Below the pieces are notes generated by a model. The model worked only from the letters and a program-made list of their open reading frames with translations. It was not told where the DNA came from and made no database searches. 13,456 bases of DNA from Pseudomonadota bacterium. GTDB lineage: Bacteria; Pseudomonadota; Gammaproteobacteria; SZUA-229. A program made the position numbers and the translations under genes. Below, one piece after another: positions 1-7,442 of the stretch. Position 1 is the first letter of the stretch; each line of letters opens with the position of its first letter. The DNA lies in the NCBI GenBank assembly GCA_015222965.1, contig JADFWF010000010.1:1-13456 (forward strand), given 5' to 3'.

Positions 1-20
1 CAGGCGTTGTTAACAAAATA

Positions 21-53
21 AACTCAGCGTCTCCGCGCCTCTGCGGTGAAAAT
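21..53 (-). repeat. CACAGAG-type interspersed repeat, copy 1 (GC-rich variant)
   Basis: Read on the minus strand, this stretch holds ACCGCAGAGGCGCGGAGA followed by CGCTGAG. It aligns with the element at 4608-4636, and most differences are G in place of A. Both copies lie in non-coding DNA downstream of genes: this one lies beyond the 3' end of the DUF922 gene on the same strand. Similar CACAGAG-rich repeats occur scattered between genes in many unrelated bacteria. That is recollection rather than a search result, and I know no established name for the family. Confidence 0.5.
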
Positions 54-142
54 CTTTTGACTTTGTTTTGTATGTCCGTTCATGGCCGTAAGCAGTCTTA
101 TCAGCGCCTGCCCTTTTTTACCTTAATTGATTCAGGTTTGTC

Positions 143-724
143 TCAATAGATGACCGCGCCTTCTGTTTCGCCGTTTCTGGTCATGTGATCATAATCATTG
201 TCCGCCTGAATATATTTTTGTATTGTCGTGTTGCAGATACTATCTATTATTCTTGCCAGGTTGCGACAGCTCTGTTGCGCCGGGACCTCATTGAACGCCT
301 TGTCCATTTCTCTGGCGGCACTTATCCCATTGTTGCCATGATTTATTTCGTGTTTTGTTAATGCATCGCTAAATCTGGTAAAAACATCGATGGTTTGCTG
401 GTCAGTAACATATTGGCTGAGAACGGGCAGGGTATGTATGACGCGCACCGTGGTCCGTATGTCGTGAACCTGGCAGCCAGAGGCTGGCTGAGATGATTGA
501 TAACGCCAGTCGACGTACCAGTCAGTGTGGCCATTGAATGTGCCGCCGCCCTCGCGGATCGGTGAGCGGCGCATAAGTTCCGGTTTGATCTCGTATGCCG
601 TACGCGGTGAGATCTCGTAGTACTTGTATTCCCTCGACCCGGTTACTTCGGCTGTCGCAGCAAAGCTTAAAAGTGAAAAGATGAAGCCTGAAAATAAATT
701 TATAAATAAAGTAATAAAGCGCAT
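143..724 (-). CDS. DUF922-family secreted protein, predicted zinc-dependent protease
   Basis: This protein of about 193 residues is probably a periplasmic or secreted metalloprotease. A signal peptide with hydrophobic residues 3-20 ends at an ATA-E cleavage site near residue 25. The mature part has the DUF922 layout: an N-terminal YYEISPRTAYEIKPEL segment, paired Trp/Tyr residues around 68-75, a Cys near 84, and HEINH at about 125-129, which is an HExxH zinc motif. It ends with a YDHMTRNGETEGA stretch like the conserved end of the family. The family's substrate is unknown to me. I chose the ATG at 722-724; a TTG directly before it (725-727) is also possible. The start lies only five bases after the stop of the preceding gene, with no clear ribosome site, which suggests translational coupling. 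It is the last gene of a three-gene operon. Confidence 0.82.
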   Translation of the reverse strand: MRFITLFINLFSGFIFSLLSFAATAEVTGSREYKYYEISPRTAYEIKPELMRRSPIREGGGTFNGHTDWYVDWRYQSSQPASGCQVHDIRTTVRVIHTLPVLSQYVTDQQTIDVFTRFSDALTKHEINHGNNGISAAREMDKAFNEVPAQQSCRNLARIIDSICNTTIQKYIQADNDYDHMTRNGETEGAVIY

Positions 725-729
725 CAAGG

Positions 730-1143
730 TTAAAATGAATATTGAAAAACATTTGAAACCGGTCTTTCTATTTCGGTTTCATTGTGAAACATCGTGTTAG
801 ACAGGGGGTCTTCGATGCTGTCACGGTAGTACAGGCTGTCGTAATTGTACTGCGGGAAGAATTCTGCTTTGATCCTGGGTTTTATCGTCAGATCTTCTTC
901 GTCTTCGCGCCAGGGGTTTTCGTCTTCTGGTTCAGCGCGCCATTCATCGAGATCTTCATAAACCATGTCAGACAGAGGGGTGCGATATGTGTCTGGCAGT
1001 TGTATGATGCCAGCTTGTGCAAAAACAGCGGCGCTGACAAAAAATAATAAAAAACCGTTGAATCGTTTCAAGCCGAATTCAGGCATCGTTATAAAACGAC
1101 CGATATCAGATTTAAAGCCAATATCTGGAATCATGGCGGTCAT
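730..1143 (-). CDS. small acidic exported protein of unknown function
   Basis: I do not recognise this 137-residue protein. Residues 20-45 form a good signal peptide: a short charged start, the hydrophobic run GFLLFFVSAAVFAQA, and an AQA-G cleavage site. The mature part is about 92 residues. It is strongly acidic around residues 63-86 (many E and D, with several W) and Tyr-rich around 95-107. It ends in FQYSF, with aromatic residues at positions -1, -3 and -5. That spacing resembles the C-terminal signal of outer-membrane beta-barrels, although the protein is too small and too charged for an ordinary barrel. The ATG at 1143 follows the upstream stop by one base and has AGGTAG about ten bases before it. 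The ATG at 1084-1086 would give a tidier signal peptide but has no ribosome site. It sits between a binding-protein gene and a predicted protease gene. Confidence 0.68.
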   Translation of the reverse strand: MTAMIPDIGFKSDIGRFITMPEFGLKRFNGFLLFFVSAAVFAQAGIIQLPDTYRTPLSDMVYEDLDEWRAEPEDENPWREDEEDLTIKPRIKAEFFPQYNYDSLYYRDSIEDPLSNTMFHNETEIERPVSNVFQYSF

Positions 1144-1144
1144 T

Positions 1145-1954
1145 TTATTTTGCTACCTGATGCTGCCATTTCAGGCTGCTGAACCAGTATTTATGAGAGC
1201 TCTCGATCCACTCATCGGCATCATGCGCGGTGATCCAGGCATTTAAATAATTCAACATCTCCTGGTTGTTTTTGTTGATGGCAAATGCTTCTTTTGTCGT
1301 AAGCAGGGGGTCTTTTAGTGGCAGATCGACCTGGTCAGGATGTTTTAAAGAGATGAATTCAGGTATCGGTGAGGAGGAGATAAAAGCGTGTACCGTGCCA
1401 TTAACCACAGCCGATGTTGCATCTTGTTCGGTTTTCCTCAGATCGATTTTTGCGTTTGGAAAAACTCTTTTTGCCAGGTCTGCTGAGACGGTACCTTTCA
1501 CCGCAGCGATAAATATTTTTTTATCATTCAGATTTTTAATACTGGTGAAGTCTTTGGTCAGGCTCAAGTTGGTCACCAGGCTATAACCAGAGCTTGAATA
1601 CGGTATCGAGTAATTTATCTCGAGTGCACGTTTAGGCGTGATGGAGAGGCCAGATGCAATAATGTCTATCTCGCCTTTTTTTAGCGCGGGAATCATCTTG
1701 CTCCATTGATATTCCTTAAACTTTATTTTTACGCCCAGATCTTTGGCCAGCTGATTTGCGATATCGATCTCAAAACCGATCAGTTTGCCCTTTTTGTTTT
1801 TCATCACCCATGGGGGTAAGACAGATACACCCACTAGTATTTCGCCTTTTTTCTGTATGGAGTAGAAAATATCCTTATTGTCTGAACCTGCGAGCAGGGT
1901 CTGGCTGAAACTGATGGTGATAATGAGTAAAAGGAGTGCTCTAAAAAACTTCAT
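1145..1954 (-). CDS. periplasmic solute-binding protein, family 3 (amino-acid type)
   Basis: This 269-residue protein belongs to the SBP_bac_3 family of ABC-transport substrate-binding proteins. Residues 1-22 are a signal peptide (MKFF, hydrophobic core, LLA-G) without a lipoprotein cysteine, so it should be free in the periplasm. The family signature GFEIDIA is at 60-66, and the ligand-binding stretch ASGLSITPKRA, with Thr106 and Arg109, is at 100-110. Where most amino-acid binders place an Asp for the ligand amino group (roughly VDAxxxDxP), this one reads HAFISSSPIPEF at 189-200, so the ligand may not be an ordinary alpha-amino acid. No permease or ATPase gene is nearby. The start has GGAA about eight bases upstream. 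It is the first gene of the operon, and its TAA is one base from the next ATG. Confidence 0.87.
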   Translation of the reverse strand: MKFFRALLLLIITISFSQTLLAGSDNKDIFYSIQKKGEILVGVSVLPPWVMKNKKGKLIGFEIDIANQLAKDLGVKIKFKEYQWSKMIPALKKGEIDIIASGLSITPKRALEINYSIPYSSSGYSLVTNLSLTKDFTSIKNLNDKKIFIAAVKGTVSADLAKRVFPNAKIDLRKTEQDATSAVVNGTVHAFISSSPIPEFISLKHPDQVDLPLKDPLLTTKEAFAINKNNQEMLNYLNAWITAHDADEWIESSHKYWFSSLKWQHQVAK

Positions 1955-2308
1955 TGCTGGTTTCCGGTGATTTATTGGTGGTCAAAAATAATGAATAGTT
2001 AAGCGGGTACGCGAAACCATACATCTTGCTTTATTTGCCCGTGTAGCGCAATTCTCAATTAGATTAAATGCAGTGTTAAATGCCAGTCAGTAGCCCGTAG
2101 ACAGGTCTTGAGGCGGCTAATTTCATTACTAAGCTCTATATTTGTAGCGGGTAATGGCTTTGGGGCGGCCCGTATAATAGTTAAATTCCACTGTTTTGAT
2201 GAAAATCTTATGTGTTTCATCGATTTAAGGTGATTTCAGGGCAAATGTTAATTGTAATAATTTCCTGGTTTTGCCTGTTTAAGCCCACATATTTCTCCTG
2301 CTTTGCTG

Positions 2309-2324
2309 TATAATTCGCCGGCTA
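2309..2324 (+). promoter_or_regulatory. candidate -10 box and GC-rich discriminator for fusA
   Basis: A perfect TATAAT at 2309-2314 is followed by TCGCCGGC, a GC-rich discriminator typical of growth-rate-controlled and stringently controlled translation genes. TG lies directly before the box. No good -35 hexamer is present at the normal distance, so this would be a weak or activator-dependent promoter. It would start transcription near 2321 and give a leader of about 135 bases. Confidence 0.35.
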
Positions 2325-2341
2325 AATTATCCCTGATTAGT

Positions 2342-2388
2342 GTCATCGGAAAGCATGTCGTCGGAAAGCTGGTTATAGTGCCGGCTTT
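2342..2388 (+). promoter_or_regulatory. fusA leader: tandem 13-base repeat and hairpin
   Basis: GTCATCGGAAAGC (2342-2354) is repeated 15 bases later as GTCGTCGGAAAGC (2357-2369). The second copy continues into AAAGCTGG (2365-2372), which pairs with CCGGCTTT (2381-2388). This gives an eight-pair stem with one G-U pair and an eight-base loop. The first copy can offer only AAAGC to the same partner. Shortly after lies TTAAGG-GG-CCTTAA (2396-2409). No U-run follows the hairpin, so it is not an ordinary terminator. A regulatory role is inference. Confidence 0.35.
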
Positions 2389-2456
2389 GTCACTTTTAAG
2401 GGGCCTTAATCAATTATCACAAACGCACTCAAAATAGTGCACTGACGAGTAGAGCC

Positions 2457-4547
2457 ATGGCAGACGTAGACTTAAGTAAATATAGAAATATCGGCATTTT
2501 CGCCCATGTGGATGCGGGTAAAACCACGACCACAGAACGTATTCTGAAGCTGACCGGTAAAATTCATAAGACCGGTGAAGTACATGACGGTGAAGCAACC
2601 ACCGATTTCATGGAACAGGAACAGGAACGTGGTATTACCATTCAGTCTGCTGCAACCAGCTGTGAGTGGAACGGTCACCGTTTAAACATCATCGACACAC
2701 CGGGACACGTAGACTTCACTATCGAAGTATATCGTTCACTGAAAGTTCTCGATGGCGGCATCGGCGTATTCTGTGGTTCGGGCGGTGTTGAGCCACAATC
2801 TGAAACAAACTGGCGTTATGCGAATGAGTCAGAAGTATCACGTGTGATCTTCGTTAATAAGCTAGACCGTATCGGTGCTGATTTTTACCGCGTGACCAAG
2901 CAGGTTGAAGACGTGCTGGGTGCCGTGCCTCTGATTATGGTTCTACCTATCGGTATCGAAGACGAGTTCAAAGGCTGTGTTGATCTGTTAACCCGTAAAG
3001 CCTGGATATGGGATAACGAGGCTGACACCACTGCTTACCGTATCGAAGAGCCACCTGCAGAGATGGCTGATGAGATCGAAGAGTGGCGTGAAAAATTAAT
3101 CGAAACTGCAGTAGAGCAGGACGATGATGTGATGGAAGTTTATCTTGATGGTACAGAGCCACCGATGGAAGATATCAAACGCTGTATCCGTAAAGGTACG
3201 CTGACCATGGACTTCTTCCCGACTTACTGTGGTTCTGCCTTTAAAGACAAAGGTGTTCAGTTAGTACTGGATGCGGCTGTTGATTACCTGCCTGATCCAA
3301 CTGAAGTTAAACCTCAGCCAGAAGTTGATATGGAAGGTAACGAGACAGGTGAGTATGCGATCGTTGATCCAGACAAACCATTGCGCGCACTGGCATTCAA
3401 AATCATGGATGACCGTTTTGGTGCGTTAACCTTCGTTCGCATCTACTCAGGTCGCATGGGTAAAGGTACGACAGTATTGAATACCTTCACTGGTAAAACA
3501 GAACGTATCGGCCGTATGGTTGAGATGCATGCAGATGAGCGTATCGAGTTAGATCACGCACAGGCGGGTGACATTATCGCTGTTGTTGGTATGAAGAACG
3601 TGCAGACGGGTCACACATTATGTGATGAGAAAAACCCTGCGACATTAGAGCCAATGGTATTCCCTGATCCAGTTATCTCGATCTCTATCTCACCTAACGA
3701 TAAAGGTGCGTCTGAGAAGTTAGGTATCGCATTAGGTAAGATGATCAAAGAAGATCCATCATTCCGTGTTGAGACTGATGAAGATTCTGGTGAGACCATC
3801 CTTAAAGGTATGGGTGAATTACACCTCGACATCAAGGTTGATATCCTTAAGCGTACCCACGGTATCGATGCAACTATCGGTAAACCACAGGTTGCTTATC
3901 GTGAAACTATCACGCAGAAGACTGAGGATTCTTACACGCATAAGAAACAGTCAGGTGGTTCAGGTCAGTTTGGTAAGATCGATTACATCATCGAGCCAGG
4001 TGAGCCGGGTAGTGGTTACGAGTTTGAATCAAAAGTAACCGGTGGTAATGTACCGCGTGAGTTCTGGCCCGCGATCGAGAAAGGTTTCAGGGGTATGTCG
4101 GAGCGCGGTGTGCTTGCAGGTTTCCCTTGTCTGGACTGGAAAGTGACCTTGATGGATGGTCAGTTCCATGCAGTGGATTCATCTGCTGTGGCATTCGAAC
4201 TGGCTGCTAAAGCTGCTTATCGCCAGACCATGCCTAAAGCGGGTCCGCAGTTGATGGAGCCGATCATGAAGGTTGACGTTTATACACCTGAAGACCACGT
4301 CGGTGACGTTATCGGTGACTTGAACCGTCGCCGCGGCATGATTAAATCACAGGAAGCTAATCCAACAGGTGTTCGCATAAAAGCGGAATGTCCACTGAGT
4401 GAGATGTTTGGTTACATCGGAACATTACGTACCATGACTTCTGGTCGTGGTCAGTTCTCTATGGAGTTCCTGCACTACGTAGCAGCACCTAGAAACGTGT
4501 CTGAAGATGTTATTAAAGAAGTGAAGGAGCGCGAAGCGGCCAAGTAA
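2457..4547 (+). CDS. fusA: elongation factor G, stand-alone paralogue (FusA2 type)
   Basis: This 696-residue cytoplasmic GTPase should drive ribosomal translocation and/or ribosome recycling. All GTPase motifs are intact: AHVDAGKT (16-23), switch I ERGITI (57-62), DTPGH (80-84) and NKLD (134-137). Domains II-V follow, and domain IV carries the expected His571 in GQFHAVDSS. Length is normal for the family (about 700). It is not in the rpsL-rpsG-fusA-tuf operon, and several stretches ([33 protein letters not shown]) match my memory of the second EF-G found in Pseudomonas, Vibrio and Shewanella. In Pseudomonas aeruginosa the two EF-Gs are known to divide translocation and recycling. Codon use looks biased toward highly expressed codons (GGT, CGT, ATC). 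The ribosome site before the ATG is poor. It is transcribed alone, from a structured leader to a strong terminator. Confidence 0.95.
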   Translation: MADVDLSKYRNIGIFAHVDAGKTTTTERILKLTGKIHKTGEVHDGEATTDFMEQEQERGITIQSAATSCEWNGHRLNIIDTPGHVDFTIEVYRSLKVLDGGIGVFCGSGGVEPQSETNWRYANESEVSRVIFVNKLDRIGADFYRVTKQVEDVLGAVPLIMVLPIGIEDEFKGCVDLLTRKAWIWDNEADTTAYRIEEPPAEMADEIEEWREKLIETAVEQDDDVMEVYLDGTEPPMEDIKRCIRKGTLTMDFFPTYCGSAFKDKGVQLVLDAAVDYLPDPTEVKPQPEVDMEGNETGEYAIVDPDKPLRALAFKIMDDRFGALTFVRIYSGRMGKGTTVLNTFTGKTERIGRMVEMHADERIELDHAQAGDIIAVVGMKNVQTGHTLCDEKNPATLEPMVFPDPVISISISPNDKGASEKLGIALGKMIKEDPSFRVETDEDSGETILKGMGELHLDIKVDILKRTHGIDATIGKPQVAYRETITQKTEDSYTHKKQSGGSGQFGKIDYIIEPGEPGSGYEFESKVTGGNVPREFWPAIEKGFRGMSERGVLAGFPCLDWKVTLMDGQFHAVDSSAVAFELAAKAAYRQTMPKAGPQLMEPIMKVDVYTPEDHVGDVIGDLNRRRGMIKSQEANPTGVRIKAECPLSEMFGYIGTLRTMTSGRGQFSMEFLHYVAAPRNVSEDVIKEVKEREAAK

Positions 4548-4565
4548 GCTGTTTTGAGTTATCAG

Positions 4566-4594
4566 AAAAAGCCGGCTCTTGAGTCGGCTTTTTT
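4566..4594 (+). terminator. intrinsic terminator of fusA
   Basis: AAAAAGCCGGCTC (4566-4578) pairs with GAGTCGGC followed by six T (4581-4594). The GC-rich stem contains one G-U pair and a very short loop, and it ends in a T-run. It begins 19 bases after the fusA stop. The A-run before the stem could also let it work leftward. Confidence 0.92.
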
Positions 4595-4607
4595 GTTTGA
4601 AAATATT

Positions 4608-4636
4608 TAACCACAGAGACACAGAGGCCACTGAGG
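4608..4636 (+). repeat. CACAGAG-type interspersed repeat, copy 2
   Basis: TAACCACAGAGACACAGAGG followed by CCACTGAGG lies just beyond the fusA terminator. It is the A-rich counterpart of the repeat at 21-53, which is in the opposite orientation. A T-run follows it. Confidence 0.55.
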
Positions 4637-4913
4637 AAATTTTTTTCCTTGTTTATGTTTTGGTGGTTTTTTAGTGTATAAACCGGACTGAGTGATTACT
4701 TTTTTGGTAATGCCTTAGCTTGTAAACTTGTTTCGGAAGCTATACGATCTTTCAGTGCAGCTCTTTAAAGTTTTCTGTTGCAGGCAGAAGATAAATAATG
4801 AGAAAACGAAATTTTTTAAGCTATGCTATTATCATGAATCAGTATGTTATCTACAGGATATGGAAAGTCGCTCACGCCAACAAAATGGACCCGCGAAATT
4901 AAATTTATCTCTT
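4637..4913 (+). other. leader region of the carbamoyltransferase cassette
   Basis: These 277 bases hold no gene that I can support firmly. The carbamoyltransferase frame is open from a TTG at 4728, but residues encoded before 4914 do not resemble the family, so I treat them as leader. TATAAA at 4677-4682 is a possible -10 box, but no -35 box sits at a normal distance. A 34-codon frame at 4798-4902 is listed separately. Confidence 0.4.
4798..4902 (+). CDS. possible 34-residue leader ORF
   Basis: This is a short ATG-to-TAA frame whose stop falls 11 bases before the carbamoyltransferase start. The peptide is basic, with a mildly hydrophobic middle (begins MRKRNFLSYAIIMNQY). AGAAG lies about nine bases before the ATG and could be a weak ribosome site. 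I recognise no family. It may be a leader peptide coupled to the next gene, or chance. Confidence 0.2.
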   Translation: MRKRNFLSYAIIMNQYVIYRIWKVAHANKMDPRN

Positions 4914-6767
4914 ATGTCAAATAAATCAATAAATATACTTGGTATATCAGCCTACTATCATGACAGTGCTGCAGCATTGATCTCAAATGGTCAACTAGTC
5001 GCTGCGGCACAGGAAGAACGCTTTACCCGTAAGAAACACGACCCGGGATTCCCAAGCAATGCCGTCGAATATGTGCTTGCGGAGGCCGGAATAGATATGC
5101 AGTCTATCGATCATATCGTTTTTTATGATAAACCATTAATCAAATTCGAACGCTTGATGGAAACCTATATTTCCTATGCTCCTATTGGGTTCAGATCATT
5201 CCTTATGGCGATGCCTATCTGGTTGAAAGAAAAACTATACCAGAAAAAATTATTACGTGATGAATTCAGCAAAATAGCAAACTGTAAACCGGCTGAATTA
5301 CCAAAACTGAAGTTCGCGGAGCACCACCAGTCGCACGCCGCCTCTGCTTTTTTTCCTAGTCCTTATGAGAAAGCAGCTGTTTTATGCATGGATGGCGTCG
5401 GTGAATGGGCAACAACTTCTGTCTGGTTGGGTGATGGTAATAGCTTAGAGCCACAGTGGGAATTAGATTTCCCGCATTCGCTGGGCATGTTGTATTCGGC
5501 ATTCACCTATTTCACTGGTTTTAAGGTTAACTCAGGTGAGTATAAACTCATGGGGTTGGCGCCTTATGGTGAGCCGAAATATGTTGATATAATATTGGAT
5601 CAATTAATTGATTTAAAAGAAGACGGAACATTTCGTCTCAACATGAAGTACTTTAATTACGCCACTGGCCTCACCATGACCAACGATCATTTTGCTGAAT
5701 TGTTTGGTAGCCCGGCGCGTACTGCGGAGACTGAAATTACTCAACGTGAGATGGATCTTGCCCGTTCAATACAGGAAGTAACAGAAGAAGTAGTATTGAG
5801 GATTGCCAGAACCATACATAAAGAACTGGATGTTGACTATCTTTGTCTAGCTGGTGGTGTAGCGTTGAACTGTGTTGCTAATGGGCGCTTGCTTAGAGAT
5901 GGGCCATTCAAGGATATCTGGATTCAGCCTGCGGCAGGTGATGCTGGCGGCGCTGTCGGTGCGGCTTATGCTGTCTGGCACCAGTTTCTGGATAAACCTA
6001 GAACTGTTAATGGTTCTGACTCCATGCGCGGCTCTTACCTGGGTCCGGCTTTTTCAGATAATGAAATTAAACAATATCTTGATTCTGTTGATGCTAAATA
6101 TACCTATTACGATAACGATGAGATATATGACAAGTTGTCCGGCGTTCTTGCTGATGAAAATATTGTTGGTTGGTTTCAGGGCAGAATGGAATTTGGACCG
6201 CGTGCATTAGGTGGTCGATCAATATTGGGCGACCCACGTAGTAAGAAAATGCAATCTGTAATGAACTTGAAAATCAAGTATCGTGAATCATTCAGGCCTT
6301 TTGCGCCATCGATCAAAGCTGAAGATGTTTCTGATTGGTTTGAGCACGACCGACCTAGCCCGTATATGCTGATGGTGGCCAATGTTAAGAAAGAACATCT
6401 TATTTCAATGACAGATGAACAGCAAAAATTGTTTGGTATCGAAAAACTGAATATCCCAAGGTCAAAGCTTCCAGCTATCACACATGTTGATTATTCAGCG
6501 CGCATACAAACCGTTCATAAAGAAACCAATCCCAAATATTATTCATTAATATCCAGTTTCAATGATAAAACTGACTGTCCCGTGCTTGTGAATACTTCAT
6601 TTAACGTTCGTGGAGAACCCATTGTTTGTACGCCGGAAGATGCCTATCGTTGTTTTATGAGAACAGAAATGGATTATCTGGTGCTTGAAGATTTTGTGCT
6701 TGCCAAAACGGATCAGCCAGAATGGAAACATGATGATTCCTGGAAAGATGAGTTTGAGCTTGATTAG
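4914..6767 (+). CDS. carbamoyltransferase, NodU/TobZ/SxtI family
   Basis: This 617-residue enzyme should transfer a carbamoyl group from carbamoyl phosphate, through carbamoyl-adenylate, to a hydroxyl or amine of an unknown acceptor. The N-terminal Kae1-like domain begins ILGISAYYHDSAAAL at 8-22. It holds the metal-binding HHQSH (137-141), CMDGVGEW (158-165), CLAGGVALNC (311-320) and the metal Asp343 in AAGDAGGA. The C-terminal YrdC-like domain holds FQGRMEFGPRALGGRSILGD (421-440) and LVNTSFNVRGEP (558-569). All expected sites look intact and the length is typical. I chose the ATG at 4914 because family similarity begins just after it; upstream in-frame starts (TTG 4728, ATG 4860) would add unrelated residues. 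No clear ribosome site precedes it. The next gene starts 11 bases after the stop. The SxtI comparison rests on the neighbouring SxtJ/SxtK-like genes. Confidence 0.92.
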   Translation: MSNKSINILGISAYYHDSAAALISNGQLVAAAQEERFTRKKHDPGFPSNAVEYVLAEAGIDMQSIDHIVFYDKPLIKFERLMETYISYAPIGFRSFLMAMPIWLKEKLYQKKLLRDEFSKIANCKPAELPKLKFAEHHQSHAASAFFPSPYEKAAVLCMDGVGEWATTSVWLGDGNSLEPQWELDFPHSLGMLYSAFTYFTGFKVNSGEYKLMGLAPYGEPKYVDIILDQLIDLKEDGTFRLNMKYFNYATGLTMTNDHFAELFGSPARTAETEITQREMDLARSIQEVTEEVVLRIARTIHKELDVDYLCLAGGVALNCVANGRLLRDGPFKDIWIQPAAGDAGGAVGAAYAVWHQFLDKPRTVNGSDSMRGSYLGPAFSDNEIKQYLDSVDAKYTYYDNDEIYDKLSGVLADENIVGWFQGRMEFGPRALGGRSILGDPRSKKMQSVMNLKIKYRESFRPFAPSIKAEDVSDWFEHDRPSPYMLMVANVKKEHLISMTDEQQKLFGIEKLNIPRSKLPAITHVDYSARIQTVHKETNPKYYSLISSFNDKTDCPVLVNTSFNVRGEPIVCTPEDAYRCFMRTEMDYLVLEDFVLAKTDQPEWKHDDSWKDEFELD

Positions 6768-6778
6768 GAAAATACAAT

Positions 6779-7186
6779 ATGAAACACGACATACCTGAAC
6801 TTGACAATAAAGGCCTTAGGGAATTTGGCCTGGTAACTGGCTCAATCATAGCTGTATTATTTGGCCTGTTGTTTCCATGGCTGTTTGATCTGAACTACCC
6901 GTTATGGCCATGGTACCTGGCTTGTGCATTAGGTCTCTGGGCATTGCTGGCGCCAGCAACCATGAATGGATTATATCGAGGATGGATGCGGTTCGGTTTA
7001 TTGATTAATAAAGTTACAACGCCGTTAATCATCGGACTTGTGTACTTTTTAGCAATTACACCTACAGCACTGATCATGAAACTAATCGGACGTGACCCTA
7101 TGAATCGAAAGCTGGATGAGAAATTGGATACGTACAGAATTCCCAGTCAAACTAATGATAAATCGAAGATGGAGAACCCCTACTGA
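6779..7186 (+). CDS. SxtJ-family membrane protein
   Basis: This 135-residue inner-membrane protein has about three membrane segments, near residues 17-36, 43-62 and 80-100. The short N-terminus contains LREFGLVTG, and the C-terminal tail is hydrophilic. The stretch TPTALIMKLIGRDPMNRK, just after the last membrane segment, matches what I recall of the SxtJ family, named from the saxitoxin cluster and biochemically uncharacterised. AGGA lies about ten bases before the ATG. Its stop overlaps the next start (TGATG), so the two should be co-translated. Its constant position beside carbamoyltransferases suggests a membrane partner or transport role, but this is inference. Confidence 0.8.
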   Translation: MKHDIPELDNKGLREFGLVTGSIIAVLFGLLFPWLFDLNYPLWPWYLACALGLWALLAPATMNGLYRGWMRFGLLINKVTTPLIIGLVYFLAITPTALIMKLIGRDPMNRKLDEKLDTYRIPSQTNDKSKMENPY

Positions 7187-7338
7187 TGTTTGAATTATTG
7201 AAAGACCTGTGGGGGTTCATGAAACAACGAAAAAAATTCTGGTTGGCGCCCATATTGATCATCATGCTACTACTTGGTGGCTTGATAGTATTAACCCAGG
7301 GTTCAGCAGTGGCTCCGTTTATTTATACTTTATTCTAG
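7186..7338 (+). CDS. SxtK/DUF5989-like small membrane protein
   Basis: This 50-residue protein is easily missed because of its size. It begins MFELLKDLWGFMKQRKKFW, an amphipathic basic start. A single hydrophobic segment (about residues 20-36) follows, and it ends QGSAVAPFIYTLF. Length, basic KxRKKFW motif and the APFIYTLF end match my memory of the DUF5989 family, which includes SxtK of the saxitoxin cluster. The ATG shares one base with the TGA of the SxtJ-like gene. It is probably an inner-membrane peptide with the basic end in the cytoplasm, perhaps a small subunit of the carbamoyltransferase/SxtJ assembly. No function is established to my knowledge. Confidence 0.85.
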   Translation: MFELLKDLWGFMKQRKKFWLAPILIIMLLLGGLIVLTQGSAVAPFIYTLF

Positions 7339-7405
7339 GTAAAGGGAAAATGTGACAGAGGATTAAACATTGTCCCGTTACTCACTCTGATTATCCACTG
7401 AAATA

Positions 7406-7411
7406 TATAAT
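7406..7411 (+). promoter_or_regulatory. possible -10 box before the SGNH hydrolase gene
   Basis: TATAAT occurs in very AT-rich sequence 31 bases before the chosen ATG. No recognisable -35 hexamer is present. The gene may therefore have its own weak promoter or simply be read from the upstream cassette. Confidence 0.2.
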
Positions 7412-7442
7412 ATTCTAAATATTGTTTTCAAGCCTGGTTCAA

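Larger units (their letters stand above)
1955..2456. other. 502-base intergenic region between divergent operons
   Basis: I see no gene in this stretch. It must hold the promoters of the leftward binding-protein operon and of rightward fusA. The right 150 bases contain a candidate -10 box and a structured leader, listed separately. Another perfect TATAAT occurs at 2173-2178 but lacks a convincing -35 box. No convincing leftward promoter was found by eye. The left part is AT-rich and carries no repeat that I recognise. Confidence 0.6.

Noticed and set aside
2173..2178. Perfect TATAAT as the main fusA promoter
   Set aside because: It has no reasonable -35 box and would give a leader of about 270 bases; the box at 2309 has a better discriminator and position.
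4728..4913. N-terminal extension of the carbamoyltransferase from the TTG at 4728
   Set aside because: The extra 62 residues do not look like the family, and the family N-terminus (ILGISAYYHDS) starts right after the ATG at 4914, giving a normal length.
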